Below, piece after piece: positions 52,641-64,000 of a DNA stretch of 64,000 nucleotides; positions within the stretch are counted from its first letter, which is position 1; each line of letters opens with the position of its first letter. The stretch covers positions 1-64,000 of the forward strand of contig WEDG01004594.1 of the NCBI GenBank assembly GCA_017591395.1, given 5' to 3'. A program made the translations under genes and the position numbers. The notes beneath the pieces were generated by a model. The model was not told the DNA's origin and ran no database searches. It saw nothing but the letters and a program-made list of their open reading frames with translations. The stretch comes from Schistocephalus solidus. Lineage: Eukaryota > Platyhelminthes > Cestoda > Diphyllobothriidea > Diphyllobothriidae.

Positions 52641-53091
52641 AATGGGGTACCAACCAAGACAAGGGTTGTAATTGAGGGCTATGCAAAAAGACGGATTAGA
52701 TTTCAGAGGGTTTGTAGGGTAGCAGAGCGTTTGCCCTATTCCGCCATCCAAAAATGCGATCCACTGGAGGCCAATTTTTAGACAGGAGACGTATCGGAGG
52801 CACAAGCAATGAGGCCTCGGCTAAACGCCCCCTAGCAGCAAGCGATATCGAGGCGATATCGCAAATAGCGAATTTTCGCCATTGGAGCCATCGACATGTC
52901 ATTGGTCCCCTCCCTGACGTAATCTGGCTGTTGATTGGTTGGCAGTGTTTAGTTACGTAGGCACTTCCCGAGCGCGTGAATGCACGCCATTATTTCGCGG
53001 CGTGTGCGTGTGAAGCTTGACTTGAAAACATCTCTCCGTTCATTTTGTTATTTATTTATGTCTGCCTGAATTTGTTACATTATTGATAACT

Positions 53092-53171
53092 ATGTTTAGA
53101 CAGGAGTCTGAAAGAACGCGAAGACGACGAATTAAGCGATACGGGGACCAAATTTTAAGTGAAATCGACGA
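53092..53171 (+). pseudogene. Transposase exon 1
   Basis: The ATG-initiated 26 residues start MFRQESERTRRRRIKRYG and end SEID, then a consensus GTAAGT donor. The leftover GA joins the A at 53,237 to give Glu, so a 65-bp intron (53,172-53,236) with a pyrimidine-rich 3' side fits exactly. The basic N-terminus suits a DNA-binding protein. Confidence 0.7.
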
Positions 53172-53236
53172 GTAAGTTTTAAAAGGTAGAGGGCAGATCA
53201 GTTGCTTGATAATAGCAATATTTTCTCTGAATAAAG

Positions 53237-55097
53237 AGAAGAAGAATCACAGGCATGTGTGACGCTAAGTAGTGTGTCGTCTAATCTTTGTGGAGTGGCG
53301 GTGGAGCCGGGGGATCCTGAAACCGACACGTCAGTTAGCACTGAAGATGCAGATGCAGGTAATGCATACGTTGATAAGTTGCGTGAGTGGGCCTTGCGAT
53401 TCAGTATAGCGCACGCTCATTTGCGAGTCGTTATGGATATATTTAGGCCTCTCGTACCTGAACTTCCGGCAGACCATAGAACGTTGCTGGGGGCCTCCTA
53501 TAATTTGGAGGTAGCCCCTATGGGTAGTGAGGAATATGTGCATGTTGGATTGGAAAGGCATCTGCGTCGAGTGCTAATTAAAAGGAAAGTCGAGGTACCG
53601 CAAGTGTCGGTTTACCTGGCAATTGATGGTCTCCCTGTTTATAGAAAATGGAAGACTATAATGTGGCCTATTTTAGGCAGTTGTTCGCCCCTTCCGTTGT
53701 AACGTTTTCCTGGTAGGTATACACTGTTGTAATGGAAAGCCTTATGACACACGCGTTCTGTATGTCAGTCGTTAAGGAAATCAGAGCTCTACAGGAAGAT
53801 AAAATTGAGTGCAAAGAGAGAGCCGTACCAATTGGCGTTCGTGTAGAAACCGTGATATGTGATGAACCCGCTAGAGCCTTTGTTAAGCAAGTTAAGAACG
53901 TGAATCCTTATCATGGGTGTGAACGTTGTACAGTGGTGGGTGTACATATGGGCTAAGTCGTCTATCTTGAAGGACTGAGGGAAAGAAAAGATGAAGATTT
54001 CTTGGAGTCTATTGATGACGAGCATTGAGTTGGCAACTCTTCATTTCTCAGTTGTAATCTGGTATTAATATCGAAATGCGCTCTAGACCCACTACACCTA
54101 ATTTATTTAGGTGTGGTGAAAAAGTTACTTAGTTTGTGGGTCAGAAGTCGTCGTTCTAAATCCACCGGTCGTTTGACGCCCTCTGTACTTAGGGCAACAG
54201 AAGTGCAAGCCGTAGATGACCGCGTTCGGTCTATGAAAATTTACCTTCCAGCTGAGTTTTCAAAGCGAGGAAGGCATTTACTGGACTTAAACTTCTGAAA
54301 GGCGACTGAGTTTAGACAATTTGTAATGTATGTCGGCGTTATTGCTGTCAGTGGAATCCTGCCGACAATCATTATTAGTTGTTTTTACTTTATTTACTGC
54401 TCTGTGACTATTGGCTAGGCCCGATTTGTACAATTTTAACAAAGGTTATTGTAGAGAGTTGCTAAAACTGTTCACCCGTAGATTGTCAACTATATATGGC
54501 GAAGAGCACATGACATACAATGTGCACAGCCTAATGCACATTGCTGATGACGTTGAGCGTCATGGTGTCCTTGACTTTTTTTCGACCTTCCCATTCGAAA
54601 TTTATTTAGGTCGCCTCAAGAAACTGCTTAGAAGTCCTTCGCGACCTCTGCAGCAGATAGCTAGACGTCTCAGTGAGGTCGAGGCAGCTACATTCGGCCC
54701 ATATAGGCTGACACCAACTACGTTGCTTCATAAGCACAACGGAGGGCTAGTACCCGTTGGTTATGAGTATACTAGACAATACCAGGGTATAATCATAGAT
54801 AACTTTCGCGTTGACATTACCTCTGCCAATAGGTGCATTGGGATTGGCAATGAGATAGTATGTGTTAAAAACATACTGTCAGATGAAGGTGGATGTCTAC
54901 GAATAGTATTATTCAAGTTCACGAACATGACCGCTTACTTTGACCACCCCCAGCGGTCTTCTCTTTTAAAGGTGTACAAGGCCGATATAGACAGCACTCT
55001 AAGAGGCGCATTATTCCCTAAATCGTTTACTAAATACGTTTGTTTTCAACTGGAGACTAATAATGTCTTGATTGATAGTATTAGTAGCTTTTAGAAA
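53237..55097 (+). pseudogene. Transposase main body, frameshifted
   Basis: The frame reads KLREWALRFSIAHAHLRVVM, PELPADHRTLLGA and YLAIDGLPVYRKWKTIMWPI to about 53,690. It shifts to RPFRCNVFLVGIHCCNGKPY, then shifts again to VVKEIRALQ and VICDEPARAFVKQVKN with NPYHGCERCTVV, and stops at 53,954. A further part spans 54,113-54,300, then KATEFRQFVMYVGVIAVSGI. The last 227-codon frame from 54,411 carries YGEEHMTYNVHSLMHIADDV and FFSTFPFEIYLGRLKKLLRS and ends at 55,094. At least three shifts or stops make it inactive. Confidence 0.75.
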
Positions 55098-55940
55098 ACC
55101 ACTTCGCCTTCGCGAACAGTGCTCGTGGACCCTACAACTGCACAGTCCCTATAGTCAGTGGTTTACGAGAACCGCAGGGAAGAAGTGGTCACAGTGGTAG
55201 GATGTAAGTGTCCATATATATGGACAGTGCAGAGCAACTATTGACGATGCCATTAGCGAACTGGAGTTGACCGGTCATTGCCTATCACCTCCAGTAAGTT
55301 ATGCACATTTAATATTGGTCAAAATTTAAGGACAGTAGACAATACCAAGACATTGCGTGTATGGAAACAAAACTGTACAACGCAAGCCAGCGGTAAGTAT
55401 AACACTAAGACTAATTAACAATTATTTGTCAATTGTAGACAGCATAGGCGGACCGTCGTCCCAGGACCGCGAATTCTTCTGCATCGTCGATGGATAGCCT
55501 CAGCAACTCCTATGAGCTGTGAAGCAATTCGTTCAGCATTTGTACATATTATTTTTTCTTATTTTTTACAATATACGCTTAAGATTAAACAAACTTTCGC
55601 ATTAAAACTTTACTGCTTGTGGTAGGAGGGTCGCTTAAGAGTGTAACGGTCACTCGGTACGATAATAATAATTTGGTCGTGCAAATTAAGCGATAATAAG
55701 ATAGTTAAAACGTAAATGGAGAGAAAAAACCGCTAATAGGAATGGATTAAGGGTGGGGCCGTGTTTAAGACAAGTAAAAAAATGACCCGTAATACTGTAC
55801 TGCTAGCTGTCGCCATTTTTGAGTATCTCAAAAATTCGATATCGCCTCGATTTATATCCGCCGGACAAAATCGCCGTAGACTCGATATGCCTATAGCGAA
55901 AAATCGACAAAGCCACGCTATCGTCTTGACGTACGCTTGC

Positions 55941-57570
55941 TACTAGGGCCTAAAAAGAGTGCAACCAAGAACGGTGGGCACGTACCCGAGTACGTCTGGG
56001 CCTCATTCGGGGGGAGGTGTCGGAAACGGTTGTGGTGCTGCTGCGAGCATGGACCTTTTCTCTCCGGGCTACCGAAAATGAATTAAAAGTAGTCGGTTTA
56101 AGCATAAAAGACTTTGAGAAAACCGTCAGTCTGCAATTTCAGTACAAAAAACATAACATATGAGCACAAGTCGGAATTTTCGAGGAATACTGCAGTCACA
56201 AATCTCAATCCACGAACCCTGGACGCAAGCTATTGATTGTGAGCGGGAGGATTTACCAAAAGAGGAGCAAAGCACTAAGTTAAAACACCTACTAGGACTG
56301 GCAGGGTCGGTAGGGTGCATGTGACGTATATCAATATGAAATGCAAGAAATAAATGGGTGGCAGATGGCAACCGATCGCAGAAAGGCCATAAAGGTAAAA
56401 GCACTCATGCCAGTAAATTTTCCGAGTACTCGAGCTGGCAGTGGGGCGTTAATTCGAATGAGCAAATCAACTTAAACTGGGCTGAACATATTGGGTCGTA
56501 CTAGAGGCCTCCTCAAGTTTAACTCGGAAGACAAACAAGTACGTTTCTGTTGAACTAACAGCTGTGGTTTTTAAATTTCTAGTGAGCATACTATTGTGGG
56601 ATCGTTCATTCAGTAGAATAAGCCTTATAAGGTGCCTGATCGTCGATTTTTGACCCAATTTTACAGGCACAGGGGCAATTTCTCCCCTCTCTGGATAGGA
56701 GTAAGGTCTGAGAAGAGTCTATACCATCCTTTCCAGATAGTTGTTCGACAAATAGTCCTCTGAGTGGAATAGACAACTTGTTTTCCTTCTATCTAACATG
56801 CCATGTTTCCTGACATCTACTATAAGGAATTTTTCATCTACTTATCTTTTAAAAGATGTGCTATGCTTTAGTTCTTCAAGTTTTTGCTTCTCGCGGCTCA
56901 AAACTTGGCATCAAAATATGCGGCACAACTAAGTTAGTGGAATGCTCCGAGTTAAACCATGACTCAGCTTTTACAAATAGCACTTGAAAGGCAGTTGGAT
57001 TTCTACGAAACGTCCGGATGCCAAAAAGGCGTACAAGAGACGTACTTTGTCTGGTCAGTGGACCAGCATTTCCGGTTTTCTTGGAATCGCGTGCAACCTC
57101 CTGATGTTCGGTTACGCTCACAGTGGGACAGGGGATGCGGACAGACCCTGTTGCGCTGGGAGAATCGGTAGCATTCAGGTCACCCTGAAACGACCCACCA
57201 CAATCTATGATAAGCCGGCCATCTGCGCAGGAAAGTTGAACGAGGCGATTATTTTAGATGTTAAAGAAAATTTACAGTAACAGAGTTACATAAAAGATAG
57301 TCTAAGGGGTAGGCACATGCCAGCTGCATCTTTCTGGTCTCGAGAAAACGCGGCATTCTGAAATGCAGTGTAGTCGGAACTCCCTAATAGAGGGACAGTT
57401 AACTACCGACTGCCGGAGTTGTTTTTTGATGAGTACTGTACAGCATACGTGCTTCCTAAACGGGCTGTGTGGCAGATGTGCTGGACCAGCACGGGGCTAT
57501 GGCACGGCAGGCATTATTCGGGATGCGCTCAGATCCAAATGGGAGTGTGGCGACAGGCGTAGGTCCAAGC
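55941..57570. other. Unassigned sequence
   Basis: Nothing recognised. Confidence 0.4.
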
Positions 57571-57574
57571 TCAC

Positions 57575-57790
57575 GCCGTGCCTGCCACTTGCAACCGAGC
57601 CCGCCTCTGGTCTATTTGACTCCCTTTTAACACCGGATACGGGGCACTGAAGGAAGATAAAGTGCGGTAGATGAAACTCGAAGTTCCATATCACTTTAAC
57701 CTGATTCACGCGCAGGTCCCTGTGCCACCATGCCGTGGAGCACAGGCTGGACCTTGTCGGATATGACGGTTGAACTGTAATATAGCGGGC
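57575..57790 (+). repeat. R1 repeat, 3' partial copy
   Basis: It contains cctctggtctatttgactcc, ggtccctgtgccaccatgcc then gtggagcacaggctgg and cggttgaactgt, matching 31,500-31,680. Confidence 0.55.
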
Positions 57791-57799
57791 AAATACCGA

Positions 57800-59635
57800 A
57801 TTTGGATTTTTATCTGATAATCGAAAATATAAAAGACGAAAATCGAACGACAACTGATTGCCGAAAACTTGAAATAAATGTTTATCAGTGTATCCACGCC
57901 CATGGCCTCACTTGTCGACCTGAACTCTAGGCATGTGTTTTTGGCGTTGGACGTTAAAATGCTCCCCATCGGGGCACGGAGTATTCCAGAGCCTCAGTAT
58001 TCGGCTACCATAACTTAAAAATTTTAGGTTATACATAAGCACTAATCCTGAAGTACAGGATGGTTAGAACCGGGCATATGGATAACCACAACTCCGTCAG
58101 TCAAAAGTTCAGGTCTTCTGGCAAACACGTTCGCGGAGCTGCAGTATGATCAACTTGAAAATGTCTGAAAAATTCTACGAAATTGAGGTAAGACGCCGCA
58201 GGTAAGAACTGATCCAGAAACTTCTTGTCTCCATTCAGAACTTATTTCCAAGGAAGACGGGTGATGTTTTATGATCAAAAGGCCAAATATTAGCAGATTA
58301 AAATTGGTACTTGGCATTGGCTGTGTTCTTCACATTCTTAGCGAAATTTCCTATGTTCCGGTTGATTATGTACACGTTATTACTTCCGTGAAGAACCGAA
58401 TACAGATTGACTGACTTATTTTCCTCAAAAACGTCAAAATCTTTTGACATATTTCCCAACTGCGATCCTAAGGAGAATCAACAAGTCAAAATCATGACTA
58501 AGTACTTAGTCCAGATCTCTCGCTTCATGATTCTCTGGGCTGTATGCTTGTCAACTAAGAGCTGCTTGGCTATATATATATTCCTCCTCCTCCAAAATTG
58601 TGTTCATAGCTATCACGAGGTTAGCGGTGGTCATTGGTGGCGTTCTCTTTAGTCCACGGTTTTTGTAAATTTCCTGGGTGCTTCAGTCTACATTCTTATA
58701 CTTAATACGGCTGCAGGGGCGACGAACAGTTGCTTCCTGGTAAGCAAAACTGGAAAACCCGCGTGAAGAAGGGTCGATAAGTCCTCTTTCTGAGGAACAA
58801 TTTGAGTGTCTTAATTTATGGTAGTAGTATGGTGAATAGTATGTTCATGGCTTCGGCTGTTATATGTAGCGGACGTGCTGGAAACTTATCACCCAGCCTA
58901 TACCGAGTTGCATTTCGGTGTAATTTTGAGTCACATGTTGTACGCGGCTTAACCCAGTAATAGTGAATTAAGAACCCAGAGTAGCCAATCGACAGGGGTT
59001 GCATACAAGAAATTGATTTTCTGAACGTTCGCGCGAACTTTTACTCATTTAATGTGAGGAAACGTTGAAAAATAACACAAAAGCCCATGTGGTATGCCGT
59101 CATTTGTCAGTATCGACCTGGACAGAGGCAAGTGCAGGGATACAAATAGGTGTTAACCCCAGCGTACCTAGCGTTTTTTTGGGATGATCAGTACTTACAA
59201 TAAAATTTCATTGGGCCTACCGTTTTTGAGAATTTTGACTGTTAATGCGGGTCTAGTAAAAATTAATCAGGATCAGCAACTGATGAGAGGCAACTCATAC
59301 GTCGCATATTAGCGGTAGGCATACCGCTAAACCAATGAATACATACTCAATATGAACGGAAGTGTGGATCAGTGCACGCACACAATACCGTCAAGGCACC
59401 TGACATGCAGCAGTTTTTGGGCAGCCACTGAGCGGTTGGCACGTATTCGATTATTTTACCTCATCTATCGACTATTTTTCTGAAGCCTGGGCTAGCACAG
59501 TGTAGCAATGTTATGTAGACGTTTTACGAGCAACTTAGCTATTTTTCATGCACTGACATTCTACAAATTTGAGAAATGACTACCGATGGAAAAGTTGATA
59601 ACATGGGCGATCATCCCTAACCAACTTTGCTGTCA
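57800..59635. other. Unassigned sequence
   Basis: Short frames only, no domain seen. Confidence 0.4.
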
Positions 59636-59639
59636 TGTT

Positions 59640-60950
59640 CCGGAGTTGGCGGAAGGAAGCATCGTTGTGGGACCTGGCTAGAGACGCCTGGGCAGCCAAC
59701 TGCAGGGTTCGTCCACTAATCCAGTCACTGCGGTGCCATTGGATGAATCCGAGAATTTTCCCAGCTGCTTCATAGATGGATGTCTTCAGTGATTAATATT
59801 GGTCACTGCCTTCTCTGTCGGCTCGTGTCGTAAAATGGGACCAGGTTTCGGTGTTCAGGACCTCAGCAGTGCTGGGTTGCCAAAATTTTGCGACATTGAG
59901 GCGTCTCGCACATGTACAGATGAGAGATGAACTTTCAGGAGAGTGCGAACCAGACCATGACCAAACCGTTCAGCGTTACCAGTTTCGGTACCGCGCATTG
60001 ATCTGCTATCGTGAAGCCAGTTTCGGAACATTGAACCAACTAGAATGAAGTTGATCTGACTTCCGATATGGTCTCCTTTTGAATACCAAGTCAGCAGATG
60101 TCTTAGGCGGGGCTGCAAGCACGTGTTCGTAACAAGCAGTCGGTACTGATTTGCAAAATTCAGAATTTTTCACCACTGTCACATCGAGAGCCAAGCCCAA
60201 GTGACTGTTTGATGAGGCCCCGAGTCCAGTCCTACCATGCCAGCCGTCCGTAACAATCAACAGATCTCGGTGAGGTAATCTTTTTTATTAACTGCTGCAG
60301 CTGCTGATATTTATTTCTTTTGCAGCTGAGTCGGGTATTCGGACTTCAGACAGGCAGAAGACATTCACGTGGTACTGATGAAGACTGCGTGCTATCAGAC
60401 TTTGGGTAATTGGGTGCAGAAAAGTTCGCCCATTCCAGCATTCAATACTAAGACTCAGTGCTCGGTTAAGTAGTCCAGCTTGTATACTGCTCGCCCGCAC
60501 CACTGGGCCAGGGTTGTGGAGCACGTCGGTTCCCGCGGAAACCATAATATGGATCGCAGTACTGCAATCCGAAATTTCTCGAGTTTTTTTGGGGATTTTG
60601 AATGCAGGCGGGTTCCAAACAGCCACTCGGATTTTTTGTTCGAGGTTGTCTCCTCAAGTGCTTTGATTCAAGAACCTAACGACAAGGCAGTGGTGGCAAG
60701 CAAGCTTATTTACTGGCGGTTCACGGTCACCATCTCACAGTGCCATCGTAGAAAGTTGCAGCATTTGTTAACGCAGTCCGTGTGCCAGACCCCAGCTCTC
60801 TGCGCCCTGGCGTGCTGGTCCGCGACTGTTTATTTGTCAGACCGAGAATCTGCTTATTTCGCAGCTAACCTTCGCTGAATGTTGTTCCACTATCCGCAAC
60901 CTGTGGACGCGCCGGGTAGTCAGCAGTTAGGCTAACGGGTAACCCTTCTT
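59640..60950 (-). mobile_element. Non-LTR retrotransposon endonuclease fragment, internally deleted
   Basis: On the minus strand, HPITQSLIARSLHQYHVNVF and CLSEVRIPD near 60,330 begin the endonuclease. LLTWYSKGDHIGSQINFILV near 60,090 continues it, then DWISGRTLQLAAQASLARSH near 59,690 in the linker. Compared with the 62-kb copy, about 270 bp between 60,290 and 60,250 are missing. The upstream 60,880-60,950 shares ggacgcgccgggtagtcagc with 62,805-62,830. Confidence 0.82.
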
Positions 60951-61490
60951 CTCCATGCTTTGGACCAGTTTGATGCTGTACCAAACGATAGACTTGCTTA
61001 AGACAGAAGTGTGATGCAGGCGAAATCACGAGGACCCAAGTTTCTATTTTAGAAGGACATATCCGAAAATTAACCTATTACCATAAGCTGATAGTTTTCG
61101 ACATGGAAAATGAAGGCTCAAGACCTGTAGCAGTTATAAATTTTCGTTCGAAATCGTTTTATTCCATACGACCTATGGCGTTGGTGTGCCACATCAACGG
61201 TCTTCCATTTCAAATGTGGGCATGCACATGGAAAAAACATTCAGCACTTACTTACTTGTAATTATTATGGCTGCGATCATGCCTGATCTAGCCAGCCTCG
61301 ATTATTTCACGGATTGCGCTCCTCCACGCGTGACGATTCGAGGCAACATACCTGGACAGTTCAATCCATTCTCGTTGCCAAAGTCGGTCGCTGAATACCG
61401 AAGGTTCAAAAACAACTTCCATATCCTGACGAACTGTTTATGGCCAGGTTTTGATTTGACCTCTTTTCGACGCCTCTAATCGGGTAGTGG
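60951..61490. other. Spacer between the two non-LTR fragments
   Basis: A plus-strand frame at 61,186-61,479 (97 codons) has a hydrophobic stretch but no recognised domain. Confidence 0.35.
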
Positions 61491-61499
61491 GGTCGTTTC

Positions 61500-62850
61500 A
61501 AGGGTAGCAAAATCTAGCGCGCGCCCCATAGACAAATGCCTTCAGTGATGACAACTCAGTACTGCCTTCGTCTGCTCGGGTAGTAAAACAGGGTGGATTT
61601 CTCTTTCCAGGGCCTCGGCAGTGTCAGGTTGCTGGATTTTGGCGACATCGAGGCGTCTAGCACGTTACATTTTGGGTGCGGATGATAGGTGCACTTTCAG
61701 GCGGGTACAGACGAGAACATGGTCAGACCGATAGGCATTACCAGTCTCGGCAACACACATCGATCTGCTATTATAAACCCAGCTGCGAAACCGTGAACTG
61801 ACTAGGATGTAGTCGATCTGACTGGCCGTATGACCGTTGTTGGAATACCAGGTCAAACAGTGACAAACAGTCACGAAGTTTAGCAGTATCTCACCATTTT
61901 CACATCGTAAACCAAGCCCCAGCAGCAAGTAACAGCTCGCGGCGCGGGAGTCTTTCAACTAGCGCTTGCAGTTGCGAGTAAAATGTCTCTTTGTCACGCT
62001 GTTTGGTAGCAGAAGTTGGTGCGTACACGGAGACGATAGATATGTTTTTGAAGTGACCTTTCAGTCGCACGTAGGCCATCCGTTCGTTGACTGGTTCCCA
62101 AGCAAGCAGTGCACGGTTCGCTTGTTGCGAGAGGGCAATCGCCACACCATGTCCACCAGAAAAGTCGCAAGGGCCATTATGGTACAGGGTGAAGTGAGTT
62201 GGATCTCGGGATCTGTATTTCCAGAGATCTTGAGTTAGTTATTTGAACTTCTGACAGGCAGCACAGATATACGTTGTACTGATAAAGGCTGCGCGCCGTC
62301 AGACTTTGGGTACCAGGGTCCAGGAACGTTCGCACATGCCAGCATCAAATAGCAAGAGTCCGATTCCGATTGAGTAGATAAACTCGTATACTATTCGCCC
62401 GCACCACTGGACTAGGGTTGCGGAGCGCGTCGGTTCCTGTGGATGCCGTAACATGATTCATAGTACTATATTTGGATATATTTGCATGAGGTCTCTTGGG
62501 TATTGTGAGTACGGGCGGGTCCTCAACAGACGCACGGATTTTTTTCGAGACTGTCTCCTCTAGCGCTTTGGCTTAAGAGCCCACCCACAAGGCAGCGGGG
62601 GTGATCAAACTTATTTAATTGCGGTTCCCACTCACCATGCCACGGTGCCATAATCGGGCTTTGCGGCTTTTTTAAGGCTTTTGGCGTGCCAAACCTCAGC
62701 CCATCTAACCCTGGTAGCACTGTCGCTGCTGGTCCGCTAGACCCAAGAGTCTGCTTATTTCGCAGCTAACCTTCACTGAAGGCCGTTCCGTTATCCACCA
62801 CCTCTGGACGCGCCGGGTAGCCAGTAGCTACGCTAATGGGAAACCCATCT
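61500..62850 (-). mobile_element. Non-LTR retrotransposon endonuclease fragment, longer copy
   Basis: The minus strand reads RTFLDPGTQSLTARSLYQYN near 62,320, DPTHFTLYHNGPCDFSGGHG, ANRALLAWEPVNERMAYVRL near 62,110, ISIVSVYAPTSATKQRDKET, then LTWYSNNGHTASQIDYILVS near 61,850 and SDHVLVCTRLKVHLSSAPKM near 61,690. These are ordered endonuclease motifs, including the ending DH. Frames shift near 61,940 and 62,230. The 5' leader extends to about 62,850 and no reverse transcriptase follows. Confidence 0.85.
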
Positions 62851-64000
62851 GCACGTTTAAATATCTTGACACCAGAGATTGACCTAGGTGGCATGCAACA
62901 GGAGATCAACAAGGGGTTGATATGTATCATCCTCGAGTTTAACATGCCATGTCATGCTTTTTAATTTTAGCTACAGTCACAAGGGATCACAAGTTTTCAT
63001 AGGAAAGATTTGTTGATAAGAAGACGTGAACTTCGTATTGTCAACCCCTCTTAAGAGGCGTCGCTATAAAATTTGATAGCAAACCCTTGATTTGCTTGCG
63101 AATGACTTGTTAAGGATTCATTCATGGTGGATAAGTTTGATTTTAAAAAAATAAACTTAGTCATGGTTAATGTATTTACCTGATAAACTTTCCTCATCGG
63201 AATTTGCTGTTTTGGATGAATCGTCAAGTCTGTGGCTAATTAAGCTCATTTACAAAATAATAAGGTTAAAGCAATATCACAACATAACATAAGGGCATTC
63301 CTGACTTGGGCCGCAGAAGACCCAGTACTCAATTCAATTTTTAAGGTTCATGTGGTTTGCGATAACCCGTGTACAATTTATTCAGCTTTCACGGATTCCT
63401 GGGTATTATTTTGTCTATAATGATAAAGACTTTGACTTAAACGATTGTTTGCCATTATTTTTAACGCAATTAATGGTATTTTTCAACTGCTTCCACAACA
63501 GCAAAAGACTTCAAAGTATGTATGTGCGACAAAGGAATAGAAATCGACTCCAGTCCTGTTTATGTACGGTGACGCAAACAAGCGCGTGGTCAACAAAACC
63601 AAGCAGCACTTTTCAAATCAAGAAAGAAATAAATACAGGATAAAATGTCGCTTATGCACCATCAATGAACTAATCTCATCTTTGTTGAATCATTCGTTCG
63701 CTTTGCGCGTTGTTTGAAATTGGTTTCGAATTTCAAGTACCACGAACCTCCGAGTTTTTAGTCTCTACCTCAGTTAAGAAGATACGGTGCTGGAAAATTA
63801 TTAAAGAATTGTCTTTATATTCCTCTGAGTTTGTAAATTGCGACTTGGACCCTCGATCTTTGCTGCTTTCTGAAACTCACGCCGGATGTGTGCTCACTGC
63901 ATCTTCTCTCAATCGCGGAAGGGGCTCAAACCAAAGGCTTAGTCCTTATATTTCCATATTCTTATTTTTGAATATCCTAACTGACTCTCTGATAATTTTG
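62851..64000. other. Unassigned sequence at the right edge
   Basis: A 97-codon plus-strand frame at 63,350-63,643 was not recognised. A small palindrome cctcttaagagg lies near 63,046. Confidence 0.35.

Larger units (their letters stand above)
52838..55940 (+). mobile_element. Cut-and-paste DNA transposon with broken transposase
   Basis: The left end agcaagcgatatcgaggcga then tatcgcaaatagcgaatttt shares atcgaggcgatatcg, in inverted orientation, with 55,838-55,852. Between them lie fragments of one transposase in one orientation. I infer these are imperfect terminal inverted repeats; exact ends and target duplication were not settled. The protein belongs to the group labelled transposase domain-containing proteins in cnidarian, insect and flatworm genomes; a link to the CMC/EnSpm superfamily is possible but unproven. 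Confidence 0.65.

Noticed and set aside
1..64000. CRISPR arrays, operons or phage
   Set aside because: No regularly spaced repeats or compact gene clusters exist; the sequence is eukaryotic.

Overview
The window reads as nuclear DNA of a flatworm, most likely a diphyllobothriidean tapeworm (Spirometra, Dibothriocephalus or Schistocephalus type). This rests on small exons split by long introns with GT-AG borders, on a dense load of Penelope-like elements (PLEs) with GIY-YIG ends, on non-LTR retrotransposons of the EN-RT-zinc-finger type that I know from such worms, and on tRNA-like short repeats. The species is an inference. No bacterial operon, CRISPR array or rRNA is present.

The only host gene I can reconstruct runs on the minus strand from about 48,650 down to 12,796. 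It is an orthologue of the chromatin reader ZMYND8. Ten exons join with matching splice phases and give, in order, a basic Ser/Arg-rich N-terminal region, a PHD finger split over two exons, a bromodomain over three exons, a zinc knuckle, a PWWP domain, low-complexity and helical linkers, a coiled coil, a MYND zinc finger and a Pro/Ser/Gln-rich tail with the stop codon. The model has about 1,300 residues and lacks its true N-terminus, which lies above 48,650. Known ZMYND8 proteins read modified histone tails in the nucleus and recruit co-repressor complexes.

The introns and flanks are filled with mobile elements. From left to right: a non-LTR retrotransposon on the minus strand (1-2,090, cut by the window edge); PLE remnants at 2.5-3.0, 9.9-10.8, 11.7-12.7, 21.3-22.9 (the best, with YVDD and GIY-YIG), 23.5-23.7 (minus), 24.3-25.3, 29.1-29.5 and 37.3-37.9 kb; a PLE/non-LTR chimera at 29.1-30.7 kb; a broken cut-and-paste transposon with a recognisable intron at 52.8-55.9 kb; and two parallel non-LTR endonuclease fragments at 59.6-62.9 kb.

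Four short repeat families recur: a MITE of about 390 bp with about 45-bp terminal inverted repeats and a degenerate TTAGGG-like interior (8.7, 18.2, 19.1, 34.8, 38.4, 40.5 kb); a dimeric repeat here called R1 (5.0, 5.7, 16.7, 30.9, 36.2, 57.6 kb); a fold-back element around a tRNA-like B box (28.7, 33.8, 42.1, 50.6, 52.3 kb); and an AT-rich repeat here called R3 (3.3, 17.3, 20.8, 21.2, 49.6 kb). Dinucleotide microsatellites, mostly (TA)n, lie next to PLEs. The remaining sequence, including 55.9-57.6 and 62.9-64.0 kb, shows nothing I can name.
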